Assembly: GCA_011523365.1 (NCBI GenBank)
Contig: WTGY01000020.1
Location: 1 to 64,000, forward strand
From: Caldilineaceae bacterium
Lineage (GTDB): Bacteria > Chloroflexota > Anaerolineae > Caldilineales > Caldilineaceae
Length of the DNA stretch: 64,000 nt
Direction: 5' to 3'
The notes under the pieces: generated by a model
The model's input: the letters and a program-made list of their open reading frames with translations, nothing else
Databases searched by the model: none
What the model was told of the DNA's origin: nothing
Program-made: the position numbers and the translations under genes
Shown here: in pieces, positions 1 through 10,292 of the stretch
How positions within the stretch are numbered: the first letter of the stretch is position 1
Layout: each line of letters starts with the position of its first letter

Positions 1-57
1 GGCCTATTCGGCCCTCCCTTGTGCGGGGGCTCCGCCCCCGCAACGCCCCCCCCAATG
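1..57 (-). repeat. Dispersed GC-rich palindromic repeat, copy A
   Basis: Reverse-oriented copy of an element found at least five times in the window. Its core is an 8-bp perfect stem, GCGGGGGC with loop TCC, followed by the conserved CTCCCTTGTG edge. About 45 bases match the copy near 35517-35563 exactly in reverse complement. The rest of 58-374 holds no supported gene; the ORFs there are short and unrecognisable. Confidence 0.8.
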
Positions 58-374
58 CCTCGCCGACCGGGTGTCGATATTCGTAACGGGTGCCCAGTCG
101 AGCGAGTTTCGCCAGACCACGTCCTCTCAGTCCCCGGTCCAATCTCACTCGGACAGAACCTCAGCACTCTCTCCTCACTCCTCTCCACTTTCTCCTCGCC
201 CTTGCGCCTGCCCTGGACCCCCCAAATCAGCGGATTTCCCGGTAAGCCAGGCTTGCCGGCTGCTCTCCTTCTCTCCTTAATTCGGTAAACGGTTCCGGAG
301 ACCGCTGGCACGGATTCCCCGCCAGCCTGTTCCCACCCCAAATCCGGGCTGCACACCCCGTGCTTTGGCAGGAC

Positions 375-403
375 TTGACATATCCGCGCCGGTTAATCAT
401 ACT
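375..403 (+). promoter_or_regulatory. Sigma-70-type promoter for the methyltransferase
   Basis: TTGACA at 375-380 and CATACT at 398-403 are separated by 17 bases. Transcription should begin near 410, upstream of the first possible start codon of the methyltransferase at 448. No clear operator is visible. Confidence 0.55.
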
Positions 404-447
404 CGGCGGGTGTTTGCTCGCTGTCTGCTCACGCCTGTCCGCATTCG

Positions 448-1365
448 ATGCCGCAGCGCAGGCAGCCTTGGATGGAGAGTCCCGGAGTGACCAAGACGTC
501 AGAATCGAAGAACAGGATGCAATCGTTTGGGACCAGCGCAAGGGTCGGATATGACTCAAGCGCCTTCTATGACCGAAAGTTGTATGAGGGGACTGAGAGG
601 ACTGACGACGGTCCATCCCCAGAGAACGCGGTCCCCGAACTGAACCGCCTCTATGCGCACAGCAGCAACTCGATGCACGAATTGCCCGACAACAGCGTGC
701 ATCTGATGGTGACCTCTCCCCCCTACAATGTGGGGAAGGATTACGACGAAGACATGAGCGTGGAGGAATACCGCCGCTTCCTCAGAGAGGTATGGGCGGA
801 GACCTACCGGGTGCTCGTCCACGGCGGCAGGGCCTGTATCAATGTCGCCAACGTCGGCCGCAGACCCTATCTGCCGCTGAGCGCATTCGTCACCGCGGAC
901 ATGATAGAGGTCGGCTTTCTGATGCGGGGCCAGATCATCTGGAACAAACAGGCAAGCGCGGGTTCGTCCTGCGCCTGGGGCAGCTGGCGCTCGCCCTCGA
1001 ATCCCGTCCTGAGGGACGTTCACGAGTACATCCTCGTGTTCTGCAAAGGGGATTTCGCCCGCCAGAAGCCGGAATGTGGGCAGAAACAGGCGACGATCGG
1101 AAGAGACAGTTTCCTCGAGTGGACGAAGAGTGTATGGGAGTTTCCCGCCGAGTCGGCGAAGAAAGTGAACCACCCGGCGCCATTCCCGGTGGAGCTGCCG
1201 GCCCGCTGCATCCAACTCTACACCTACTCCAACGACGTCGTATTGGACCCGTTCATGGGCAGCGGTACAACCGCCGTGGCCGCGCAGCAAGCCGGCCGCA
1301 GCTGGGTCGGCTACGAAATCTCCCCGGAGTACATCGCCGTGGCCAGCAAGAGGCTCGGACTGTAG
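448..1365 (+). CDS. Beta-class site-specific DNA methyltransferase (N4-C or N6-A), orphan
   Basis: Predicted S-adenosylmethionine-dependent methyltransferase acting on an exocyclic amino group of adenine or cytosine. The catalytic motif TSPPYN is near residue 90 and the AdoMet-binding motif DPFMGSGTT is near residue 270. Catalytic motif first and binding motif last is the beta-class order, and 305 residues is a normal length. The region between, around EWTKSVWEFP, would hold target recognition. The N-terminal 60 or so residues are not conserved-looking; internal ATGs at 472 and 517 are alternative starts, and none has a good ribosome-binding site. No restriction endonuclease is adjacent, so this is probably a solitary regulatory or phage-derived enzyme. 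Confidence 0.9.
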   Translation: MPQRRQPWMESPGVTKTSESKNRMQSFGTSARVGYDSSAFYDRKLYEGTERTDDGPSPENAVPELNRLYAHSSNSMHELPDNSVHLMVTSPPYNVGKDYDEDMSVEEYRRFLREVWAETYRVLVHGGRACINVANVGRRPYLPLSAFVTADMIEVGFLMRGQIIWNKQASAGSSCAWGSWRSPSNPVLRDVHEYILVFCKGDFARQKPECGQKQATIGRDSFLEWTKSVWEFPAESAKKVNHPAPFPVELPARCIQLYTYSNDVVLDPFMGSGTTAVAAQQAGRSWVGYEISPEYIAVASKRLGL

Positions 1366-1469
1366 GCCGGACCCCCCCATAACCAGGTTCGCCGACGGCT
1401 ACTCAGCCCAACTCAATTCGCCACGCTAGGTGAGGTCACCAACCGCTGATCACTGACTGCTGAACACTG

Positions 1470-1542
1470 CCGTTGGGCGGTCGGGCCTTCCTCCCTTGTG
1501 CGGGGGAGTCCCTCCGAAACGTCCCCCTTTGCACGACCACCG
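1470..1542 (-). repeat. Dispersed GC-rich repeat, copy B (diverged)
   Basis: Shares the conserved CTCCCTTGTGCGGGGG block and the GGGCGGTCGGGCC flank with the other copies, in reverse orientation, but the central palindrome has diverged. It is preceded by TGATCACTGACTGCTGA, resembling the TCAGTGATCAGTGGTCAGT tail of copy D. The whole gap 1366-1789 contains this element and no supported gene. Confidence 0.65.
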
Positions 1543-1789
1543 TCGTGGACAATTGGACCGGTTGGCCAGCGAACGGTGCCTAACTCCCCGCGCCGTCCTT
1601 GGCATTGATCTCCTGTAGCGCCGGGCCTGGTACCTGCCCTCTCTCGTCCCAAAATCGGACTGCGCGCAAGGCTCGGCAAGAGAGCTGAGCTTCGGGCTCT
1701 GTGCGAGCAACCGGAGATGTGGTAGAGTAGCGGCTGTTGTCAATTATTCGTTACGCTACAAGGTCCAGGCAGGCGGAAAAATCGAGAGC

Positions 1790-4700
1790 ATGCTTCGTTT
1801 CGCGTCGGCGCGCCCGGCTCGCTTCATCCTCGCGCTCGCCATTCTGGCGGCACTCGTCATTCCCTTCGTCGGGAGGGACAGTGCATCGCATGCCCAGGCC
1901 CCACCGGCGGCGCTGGACGCGCCCGTCCTGACGGCGGAGGCGGCCGAGAACGCGATCGAGTTGAGTTGGGAGGCGGTGGACGGCGCCACCCGCTACGAAC
2001 TGTGGACCTGGACCAGCGTCAACGAATGGGAGCGCCTGGACGACAGTTCGCTCACCGCGGCGGCGTACAGCCATACGGGACTCACGGTCGGGACGACCTA
2101 TTACTACTTTGTGCGCGCGGTCAACGACTCGGGCGCGGCGAGTGAATGGTCGGAGGAAAGGCAGGTCACCTTTACCGGGAGCGCGCCCACGGCCACGCCG
2201 CCGTCGACCGCGGACATGCTCGCCAGGCCGGTCCTGACGGTGGCGGCGGGCCTGAACTCGGTGGAGTTGAGCTGGGGCCAGGTGACCGGCGCGGACAGCT
2301 ACGAACTGTGGGTGTGGATAGACGCGGCCGGCTGGCAGCAGTTGGACGACGGCACGCTCAGCGGCACGACTTTCAGCCATACCGGCGTTGTCGAAGGCAC
2401 GACATACTACTACGCCGTCCGTGCATTGAACCGCGCCGGGGGGACGAGTCCGTGGTCGGAGTATACGCCTCTGACCTGGGTGCCCGTCACCGCCACGCCG
2501 ACATCCACATCCAGCGCTCCGCAGACAAGGACGGAGACCATCACCCCGTCCTTTGACTTCGTCGAAGACGTAATTCTGGTCACCTGGGATCCTCCCGCCG
2601 CCGGTTCGGTCAGCCACTACGTCATAACCCGCACGCACGTCGATCAGGGCGTGGAAAGCACAAAAACAATCAGAGTTGACGGCGCCGCGACCAGCTACCT
2701 GGACAACGACGTGACGATTGGTTTCAGCTACGATTACATTGTTACCGCGCATTTCCACGCTCCGACGGCTACGCCCACGCCTACCGTTACATCTACGCCT
2801 ACGGTTACGCCCACGCCCACGAGCACGCCGTCGGATGCGGCCGGGGACAGGGAGGCGCTTGTCGCCCTGTACAATGCGACGGACGGCGACAACTGGGACA
2901 GGAACGACAACTGGCTCAGCGACGCGCCTCTCGGAGAGTGGTACGGCATATCCACCGGCGGCAGACGCGTGACGGTCGTGAATCTCTACGGGAACAATGT
3001 GACGGGGTCTCTTCCCGAGCTGAGCGCTCTCACCGGCCTGAGAGAGATCAGATTCTGCTCCAACAATCTGACCGGTCCGATTCCGGCCCTGGACACGCTG
3101 ACGGAACTGGAGGAGTTGTGGCTCTGCGAAAACAAGCTCAGCGGCCCGATTCCCGATCTGAGCGCCCTCACGGAGCTGAGGGAGCTGTGGCTCTACGACA
3201 ACGAGTTGAGCGGGTCGATTCCGCGTCTGAACACGCTCACGAAGTTGGTGGAACTGCAACTGGGAGACAACAAGCTGAGCGGGACCATACCGGACCTGAG
3301 CGCGCTGACCATGCTGGAGGGCATAGGACTTGACAACAACGAATTGGGCGGGTCGCTTCCGGATCTGAGCAACCTCACCAGCCTGGATTCGCTGTCGATC
3401 ACCGGCAACGCGTTGAGCGGGACCATACCGGACCTGAGCGCGCTGACCAGGCTTCAAGTTCTGTCGCTGCATTCAAACAGGTTCACCGGGACGATTCCGA
3501 GTCTGAGTACATTTACCGACATGCAGACGCTACTTTTGGCGTCCAACCAGCTGAGCGGCCCGATCCCTGATCTGAGCGCCATGACCAAGCTGGAGGTCTT
3601 GAACCTGTCGAACAACCGGTTGACGGGCCCGATCCCGGACGTGAGCGCTCTCACCCGCGTCACGCACTTCTACCTGCGTCAGAACATGTTGACCGGAGAG
3701 CTGCCCGCGTCGCTCGGCAGCCTCGCCCGCCTGCACAATCTCTTTATCAGCGGCAACAGCTTCAGCGGTTGCGTCCCTCTTTCGTTGAGAGAGGTCCCCT
3801 ACCACGATCTGGACGACCTGGGCCTGCCGGACTGCACCACGCCTACGCCCACGGCCACCCCTACCGTTACGCCGACGCCTGGGGCCACGCTCACGCCCAC
3901 CAGTACGCCGACGCCGACAGCGACGCCGCCTGCCGTGACGTCCAAGCCGGCGTTGACGGCAACGGCCGGGGAGGGCAGCGTCCAACTGAGTTGGACAACG
4001 GTTCCCCATGCGGCGCGCTACGAAGTCAGAGCGTGGACGAGTGCAGTTCTGTGGGTGCCGCTGGACGAGCCCGTCGTGACCAATGCCGTCTATGCGCATA
4101 CGCAGCTTGAAGCGGGCACGACCTACTACTACTGGGTACGCGGGCTGAACGACGCAAACGAGCCGGGCCCCTGGTCGGAGCGCGCGTCCGCCACCGTCGC
4201 CGAAACGCCGCCGGACGCGGTCCCGACGAACACGCCGACGATCACGCCGACGCCTACGGTTACCCCGACGCCTACGGTTACGCCGACCATCACGCCGACA
4301 CCCACGGTTACGCCGGACTTCGCGGGCAAGGAAAGGGCGGCGCTCGTCGCGCTCTACAACGCGACCGGCGGCGCCGGCTGGACCAACAAGACCGACTGGC
4401 TCAGCGACAAGCCGGTTGGGGAGTGGTACGGCGTCAACACCAACGGCGAAGGACGCGTAAGGTCCCTGGTCATGGACGGCAACAATCTGGACGGGACGCT
4501 TCCGAGTCTGAGCGCCCTCGCCGCACTGGAGCACATCTCCCTGGAAAGGAACCAGTTGAAGGGGACCTTCCCGGATCTGAGCGCGCTTGGAGAGCTCAAA
4601 AATCTGCAGTTGAGATACAACCAGCTGACCGGGTCAATCTCAGGTCTGGGCACTCTCGGCAAGCTGGAGCGAATATTTGTCAACTTCAACCGGTTGACGG

Positions 4701-5539
4701 GAACGATTCCGGCCTCTTTGGGCAACCTCCCGCTGACCCACCTTTACATTCGGGAAAATCAGTTCAGCGGCTGCATTCCCGCGTCGCTGCAAAGCGTAGC
4801 GAGCAACGATCTGGACAGGGCGGGCCTGGCGTATTGCGGGATGCCGACGTTTACGCCTACGGCAACGCCGACGCACACGCTTACGCCCACGACCACGCCG
4901 ACGACCACGCCGACGCCGACGCCCACCGTCACACCGGCATTCCTGGACGCTGAAAGGGCGGCGCTCGTCGCGCTCTACAACGCGAGCGGCGGCGCCAACT
5001 GGATTCACAGAAACTGGTGGCTCAGCGACAGGCCGGTTGGAGATTGGTACGGCGTGAGCACGAACAGCGAAGGGAGAGTCATCGGTCTTCGCCTTGGCAG
5101 CAACAACCTGAACGGGACGCTTCCCAGTCTGAGCGCCCTCGCGAAACTGGGGGATGTTTTCCTCGGCAGGAACCAGTTGCGCGGGACAATTCCAAGCATG
5201 AGCGCTCTCCGGGAGCTCATAGCGCTGGAATTGCGGTACAACCAGTTTACCGGTTCAATTCCAAATCTGAGCACGCTCACCAAGATGACGGGATTGTTCC
5301 TCAATTTCAACCAGTTGACCGGGACGATTCCGACCTGGCTGGAAGACCTTCCTCTGACGGCGCTTTACCTGCGGGGAAATCAGTTGAGCGGATGCATTCC
5401 AGCATCGCTGCAGGACATCACGAACAACGACATGGACAGGGTGGGCGTGGCGTATTGCGGGATGCCCACGTTCACGCCGACGGCGACGCCGACTTCGACG
5501 CCGACGGCCACGCCAACGCCTACGGCAACCCCTGGTTAA
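1790..5539 (+). CDS. Large secreted protein with fibronectin-III domains and plant-type leucine-rich repeats
   Basis: A 1249-residue protein with an N-terminal signal peptide (basic start, hydrophobic stretch about 12-27, AHA-like cleavage region near 37). Fibronectin-III-like domains lie at about 42-128, 143-231 and 248-322, each with the ELSW...YELW pattern. A leucine-rich-repeat block follows at about 353-682, with some 12 repeats of the N-x-L-S/T-G-x-I-P type. A fourth fibronectin domain is at about 718-807, then two shorter repeat blocks at about 846-1018 and 1054-1225, each with five repeats. Each block starts with ALVALYNA...W, the cap of this repeat class. Pro/Thr linkers separate domains and end the protein; no anchor or sorting motif is seen. 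Blocks two and three look like a recent internal duplication. Likely extracellular binding or adhesion; the ligand is unknown. Confidence 0.85.
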   Translation: MLRFASARPARFILALAILAALVIPFVGRDSASHAQAPPAALDAPVLTAEAAENAIELSWEAVDGATRYELWTWTSVNEWERLDDSSLTAAAYSHTGLTVGTTYYYFVRAVNDSGAASEWSEERQVTFTGSAPTATPPSTADMLARPVLTVAAGLNSVELSWGQVTGADSYELWVWIDAAGWQQLDDGTLSGTTFSHTGVVEGTTYYYAVRALNRAGGTSPWSEYTPLTWVPVTATPTSTSSAPQTRTETITPSFDFVEDVILVTWDPPAAGSVSHYVITRTHVDQGVESTKTIRVDGAATSYLDNDVTIGFSYDYIVTAHFHAPTATPTPTVTSTPTVTPTPTSTPSDAAGDREALVALYNATDGDNWDRNDNWLSDAPLGEWYGISTGGRRVTVVNLYGNNVTGSLPELSALTGLREIRFCSNNLTGPIPALDTLTELEELWLCENKLSGPIPDLSALTELRELWLYDNELSGSIPRLNTLTKLVELQLGDNKLSGTIPDLSALTMLEGIGLDNNELGGSLPDLSNLTSLDSLSITGNALSGTIPDLSALTRLQVLSLHSNRFTGTIPSLSTFTDMQTLLLASNQLSGPIPDLSAMTKLEVLNLSNNRLTGPIPDVSALTRVTHFYLRQNMLTGELPASLGSLARLHNLFISGNSFSGCVPLSLREVPYHDLDDLGLPDCTTPTPTATPTVTPTPGATLTPTSTPTPTATPPAVTSKPALTATAGEGSVQLSWTTVPHAARYEVRAWTSAVLWVPLDEPVVTNAVYAHTQLEAGTTYYYWVRGLNDANEPGPWSERASATVAETPPDAVPTNTPTITPTPTVTPTPTVTPTITPTPTVTPDFAGKERAALVALYNATGGAGWTNKTDWLSDKPVGEWYGVNTNGEGRVRSLVMDGNNLDGTLPSLSALAALEHISLERNQLKGTFPDLSALGELKNLQLRYNQLTGSISGLGTLGKLERIFVNFNRLTGTIPASLGNLPLTHLYIRENQFSGCIPASLQSVASNDLDRAGLAYCGMPTFTPTATPTHTLTPTTTPTTTPTPTPTVTPAFLDAERAALVALYNASGGANWIHRNWWLSDRPVGDWYGVSTNSEGRVIGLRLGSNNLNGTLPSLSALAKLGDVFLGRNQLRGTIPSMSALRELIALELRYNQFTGSIPNLSTLTKMTGLFLNFNQLTGTIPTWLEDLPLTALYLRGNQLSGCIPASLQDITNNDMDRVGVAYCGMPTFTPTATPTSTPTATPTPTATPG

Positions 5540-5729
5540 TCCGGAAAGCAGATTGACGGTCGAGCTCTACGCTGTCATGGCCGGCGCGTGCAGTCGATGC
5601 CTGCCGTCCGCGCGCCGTGCGAGACGGAGCCGGGGGCCTCGTAGTCCATACGACACACGATCCCGACAGCACGGTAGGATACGCGCCGTTCGGAGCTGGG
5701 ATGGCTTGACGTTTTGTTCGAGCCGGACC

Positions 5730-6025
5730 GTTGCAGAAGCGGAAGGCGAGAAAGTCGTAAAACACCGCCGCCTTATCGGGGTCTCGGGCCAACTGTTTGA
5801 ACATGTCGGCCCAGACACCATTCTCTTCCGAGCGTGCGTAGCGCTTGCAAACGCTGTTCCACTTGTCGCGGCTTCTGGCAGTTCACGCCACTGTACGCAG
5901 GTGCGTAGTTTCCAGTGGACTGCCTCAACGAAACGGCGACGATTCTCCTCTAGCCCTACGCAGGCACGAAGGTGTCCTGGCAAAAATGCGTGAAGCTTCT
6001 GTCACAGATGGTCAGCGATTCTCTT
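5730..6025 (-). pseudogene. Remnant of an IS5-family transposase
   Basis: On the minus strand one frame reads ADHL-stop-QKLHAFLPG, then ENRRRFVEAVHW and QWRELPE. A second frame continues with KWNSVCKRYAR, NGVWADMFKQLARD and DKAAVFYDFLAF. Together they reproduce the N-terminal third of an IS5-type transposase, with one nonsense codon near the start and one frameshift around 5865. The C-terminal DDE catalytic region is missing. The rest of 5540-6125 contains nothing else recognisable. Confidence 0.75.
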
Positions 6026-6125
6026 TGAAGACTTCCTTAAATGGTCGCCCAGGTGACAGAACGAGTTCAACGTCAACGAACCCTGGCCACCGACATCTGA
6101 CCACTGCAGTCCCAACACCTGCAGT

Positions 6126-7154
6126 TCACCGCGGGCTCAGATGCGCCTGGCCGTCGGCGTGGTAGCTGCTGCGCACGAGCGGTCCGCACTCCATCCAGCG
6201 GAACCCTCGCCGCTCGCCCTCCTCACGCAGGCGGTCGAACTGTTCGGGCGTATAGTAACCCACGATCGGCAGATGGAACCGGCTGGGCTGAAGGTACTGG
6301 CCGATCGTCATGATGTCGACGTCGTGTGCCCGCAGGTCGTCCATCACCACCAGGATCTCCTCCCAGGTCTCGCCCAGCCCGATCATGATCCCCGACTTCG
6401 TCAAAGCCTGCGGGTCTACGCGTTTGGCCCGCTGCAGCAGTTCGAGGGAGCGGTGGTAACGGGCCTGGGGGCGTACTGTGCTGTAGAGGCGGTCGACGGT
6501 CTCGGTATTGTGATTGAGGATCTCCGGCTTGGCGTCCATCACCGTCTGCAGCGCCGCCCAGTCTCCCTTAAAGTCGGGAATCAGGACCTCCACCGTGCAC
6601 CCCGGCTGCAGGCGGCGAATCCAGTGTATGCTCTCGGCGAAGACCCAGGCGCCGCCGTCCGGCTGCTCGTCGCGGTTGACGCTCGTCAGCACCGCGTGCT
6701 GCAGATTCATACTCTGCACGCTCTCGCCAATGCGCCGCGGCTCGTCCGGGTCGAGCAGGCCGGGACGCCCGGTCTTGATCTTGCAGAAGCCGCAGGAGCG
6801 CGTGCACGTATCCCCCATCAGCAGAAAGGTAGCCGTTCCCCGGCCCCAGCATTCGCCGATGTTGGGACACATCGCCTCTTCGCAGACCGTGTTCAGGCTC
6901 TTGCCCCGAAACAGCTGTTTGAGCTCGCGGAACTTGGGCGTATCGGCCGAACGTACGCGCAACCAGGCCGGCCGCCGCCCGCGCGTAAGCTGACCGGGAC
7001 CCTCGCCGTCGACCGCAGCGGGCAGAGGATGAAGGTCCACTGAGAAGCTTGTTGATCCGGCAGTCGAATCGGGCTGCCCAACCGGTACCGGATCGACACG
7101 GACTTTGCCCATCTCATTCACTTCATTTTGTAGACCTGTGGTCGCTCTATTCAT
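6126..7154 (-). CDS. lipA: Lipoyl synthase
   Basis: Radical-SAM enzyme that inserts two sulfurs into protein-bound octanoyl groups to make lipoyl cofactor. Both cluster motifs are present: the auxiliary cluster Cys91-x4-Cys96-x5-Cys102 in [12 protein letters not shown], and the radical-SAM Cys117-x3-Cys121-x2-Cys124 in CTRSCGFC. The C-terminal RSSYHA supplies the serine ligand of the auxiliary cluster. At 342 residues it is slightly longer than typical because of a non-conserved N-terminal extension. The start at 7154 is preferred because AGGAAGAAG lies just upstream; ATG at 7112 is the alternative. lipB is not in the window. Confidence 0.95.
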   Translation of the reverse strand: MNRATTGLQNEVNEMGKVRVDPVPVGQPDSTAGSTSFSVDLHPLPAAVDGEGPGQLTRGRRPAWLRVRSADTPKFRELKQLFRGKSLNTVCEEAMCPNIGECWGRGTATFLLMGDTCTRSCGFCKIKTGRPGLLDPDEPRRIGESVQSMNLQHAVLTSVNRDEQPDGGAWVFAESIHWIRRLQPGCTVEVLIPDFKGDWAALQTVMDAKPEILNHNTETVDRLYSTVRPQARYHRSLELLQRAKRVDPQALTKSGIMIGLGETWEEILVVMDDLRAHDVDIMTIGQYLQPSRFHLPIVGYYTPEQFDRLREEGERRGFRWMECGPLVRSSYHADGQAHLSPR

Positions 7155-7213
7155 ATAGTCTTCTTCCTGGTATTCCGTCCCCAGCTACAGAGGACGGTCC
7201 ACTGGCAAGGTAT

Positions 7214-8725
<1,512 letters not shown>

Positions 8726-8732
8726 CCACGCA

Positions 8733-8741
8733 AGTATACCA
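8733..8741 (-). promoter_or_regulatory. Extended -10 promoter, nearly leaderless
   Basis: On the minus strand TGG-TATACT ends at 8733, putting the expected transcription start at about 8726, one base before the ATG at 8725. No convincing -35 box is seen at 16-18 bases. The transcript would lack a ribosome-binding site. Confidence 0.45.
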
Positions 8742-8774
8742 CAGCGACCCCTCACCAATGCTCACCCAATTCAG

Positions 8775-8993
8775 GTAGGGGCAGGCCTTGTGCCTGCCCA
8801 CATGCTCCCTTACAAGCCCTCCTCTCCGTACCACAACTCATTCTCCCGTAGGGGCAGGCCTTGTGCCTGCCCTGGCACCCCCATACAAGCCCTCTTCTCC
8901 AACACACACCTCTTACTCCGGTAGGGGCAGGCCTTGTGCCTGCCCTGTACCTCTCCGAAAGCCGCAGAACATTTCCTGCCCCTGAGGACACAG
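8775..8993 (+). repeat. Three tandem 73-bp repeats carrying a hairpin
   Basis: The 25-base GTAGGGGCAGGC-CTTGT-GCCTGCCC module starts at 8775, 8848 and 8921, exactly 73 bases apart. It forms a perfect 8-bp stem (GGGCAGGC/GCCTGCCC) with loop CTTGT. The intervening 48 bases are also partly shared (ACAAGCCCT followed by a C/T-rich stretch). The third unit's tail is diverged, so the right boundary is approximate. No protein-coding content is supported here. Confidence 0.85.
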
Positions 8994-9150
8994 ATTCTCC
9001 GCCACATAGCTCCTTCCCCAACGTTTATTGCAACTCCCTGAAAAAGCCGAAAAAACACTTCTGATTCGTGTTATACTTTCGGTAGCGGGAACCCCCGTCG
9101 TCTGTAGAGTGCACAACTGCGTTGAGTCTGTAGCATCCGGGCAGCCCAAT

Positions 9151-9175
9151 GTAGGGGCGCCCCTTGTGGGTGCCC
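9151..9175 (+). repeat. Single variant of the CTTGT-loop hairpin
   Basis: GTAGGGGCGCCC-CTTGT-GGGTGCCC has the same leader, stem length and loop as the 73-bp repeat module but different stem bases. Pairing is preserved (one G-T pair). This suggests the structure, not the sequence, is conserved. Confidence 0.7.
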
Positions 9176-9380
9176 TCTGCCGGATCCTGGTACCTCTCAA
9201 ATCAAGTAGCGACTGCCTGGGCCCTGAGAAGCCAGTTCGCTTGACATCAGAAAATCCGAAGGCGAAAGTACGCCGCCGCAAACCTAAGAACTTCGCGTAC
9301 CTCCTTTGCCAATGTCCCTTCAGATACCGCGAGGAGGGATGATTGTAAAGTCACCCTTGAGAATCAAAAAAGGTAAACAC

Positions 9381-9430
9381 TCCGTCGAAGTACGTCGTAA
9401 TCCGTCATAATCCGTCGAAGTACGTCCTCA
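9381..9430 (+). promoter_or_regulatory. Five phased 10-bp repeats abutting a promoter
   Basis: Five consecutive decamers begin with T(C/A)CGTC at 9381, 9391, 9401, 9411 and 9421. The first and fourth are identical, and units one-two repeat as four-five over 16 bases. The array ends one base before the -35 box at 9432. A 10-bp period puts every unit on the same face of the helix, as in an operator for a cooperatively binding regulator. The function is inferred. Confidence 0.6.
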
Positions 9431-9431
9431 C

Positions 9432-9460
9432 TTGCCAAAAACGTTCATATGTGCTATACT
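9432..9460 (+). promoter_or_regulatory. Strong promoter giving a leaderless transcript
   Basis: TTGCCA at 9432-9437, a 17-base spacer and TATACT at 9455-9460. The predicted +1 is at 9467, which is the A of the ATG, so the mRNA should have no 5' leader. Confidence 0.65.
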
Positions 9461-9466
9461 CTTGTC

Positions 9467-10012
9467 ATGACCGACGAAACCGCCCCTAAACCCTGGGAAC
9501 AGCAGCCCGACGAACCCCCCGAATGGTACGATCGCTTCCACGTCTATCTCAACTTGGGTCCGTCTCGCTCACTGTCAGGTGCCTTCCGCGCTTGGGCAGG
9601 CAGCACTGGTAAACACTCAGGGGCGGTCAGCAATGTGTCCAAAGAATGGAACTGGGTAGAACGCGCTCTGGCCTACGACCAGGCCAACCGTGAAGAAAAG
9701 GCCGCTTTCGAGGCCGCCCGTGAAGCCGAAGCACGCGAACGCCGCCTGCACCGCCTGGAGAAAATCATCGAGGACTCCGCCGCCGCCCTGGATATCGCCG
9801 ACTTGAAAAACCTTTCCCCACAGGAAGCACGCGCCCTGCTCCCTTCTCTTCGCCTCCTCTTTTCCAGCGCTGTCGAACTCCAGCGCCGCGAACTGCAGTC
9901 TGCCCCTGCCTCCGACCACTTCCCCGCGGCCTCCGGCTGGCCGGAATTGGACCCGGAGATAGAGAAAATCCTCGATATGTATGCCGATGAAGAGTCAGCA
10001 AGTAGTGAGTAA
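9467..10012 (+). CDS. Hypothetical DNA-binding-like protein (terminase-small-subunit-like N-terminus)
   Basis: A 181-residue charged, soluble protein. Residues about 15-60 (PEWYDRFHVYLNLGPSRS ... WNWVERALAYD) recall the helix-turn-helix start of phage small-terminase and related proteins, in which a W-x-W-x-x-R-A-x-x-Y/W-D motif follows the recognition helix. A predicted coiled coil rich in Glu, Ala and Arg covers about 68-100. The start is set by the promoter directly upstream rather than by ATG 9449. No phage structural genes are nearby, so it may be a domesticated phage-type or regulatory protein. The 280 bases after it hold no recognised gene. Confidence 0.5.
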   Translation: MTDETAPKPWEQQPDEPPEWYDRFHVYLNLGPSRSLSGAFRAWAGSTGKHSGAVSNVSKEWNWVERALAYDQANREEKAAFEAAREAEARERRLHRLEKIIEDSAAALDIADLKNLSPQEARALLPSLRLLFSSAVELQRRELQSAPASDHFPAASGWPELDPEIEKILDMYADEESASSE

Positions 10013-10215
10013 ACTTGCCGGTCTCGCAAGAGCCGCGCAGCGCGCTCGCCCCGCCTCAACTTCGCTCCCCTCCCTCAAGACATCTGAATCAGATCGGGAC
10101 ATAGCCACAGTAGGCAAATTGAGTCGGCTTGAGGCGGCACTTGTGAGCGCCCTTCATGGTGTGTCCATACGAAAGTATCCGAGGCCGTTTGCCAGGCGGT
10201 GATCGCGCGTAGCAG

Positions 10216-10244
10216 TTGGGATAACGACGATGAACTGGTAGAAT
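10216..10244 (+). promoter_or_regulatory. Promoter of the formate dehydrogenase locus
   Basis: TTGGGA at 10216-10221 and TAGAAT at 10239-10244 with a 17-base spacer. The expected start near 10251 leaves a leader of about 42 bases before the ATG at 10293. No other promoter-like signal is apparent between here and the catalytic subunit, which fits one long transcript. Confidence 0.5.
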
Positions 10245-10292
10245 TTAACGCACTTTACATGTGATCGATGACCTGATTCAGCGCAAGAGGCC

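Noticed and set aside
1751-3472. Long minus-strand ORF of 573 codons opposite the LRR gene
   Set aside because: It mirrors the codon periodicity of the plus-strand repeats, is rich in Arg and Gln and has no family features.
8775-8945. CRISPR array of three repeats and two spacers
   Set aside because: The 25-base repeat is regularly spaced, but the 48-base spacers share sequence with each other, the repeat is a plain hairpin found singly elsewhere, and no cas gene is present.
8752-9064. Small proteins with repeated RHKACPY-like motifs
   Set aside because: They are translations of the hairpin repeat module and have no protein-level support.
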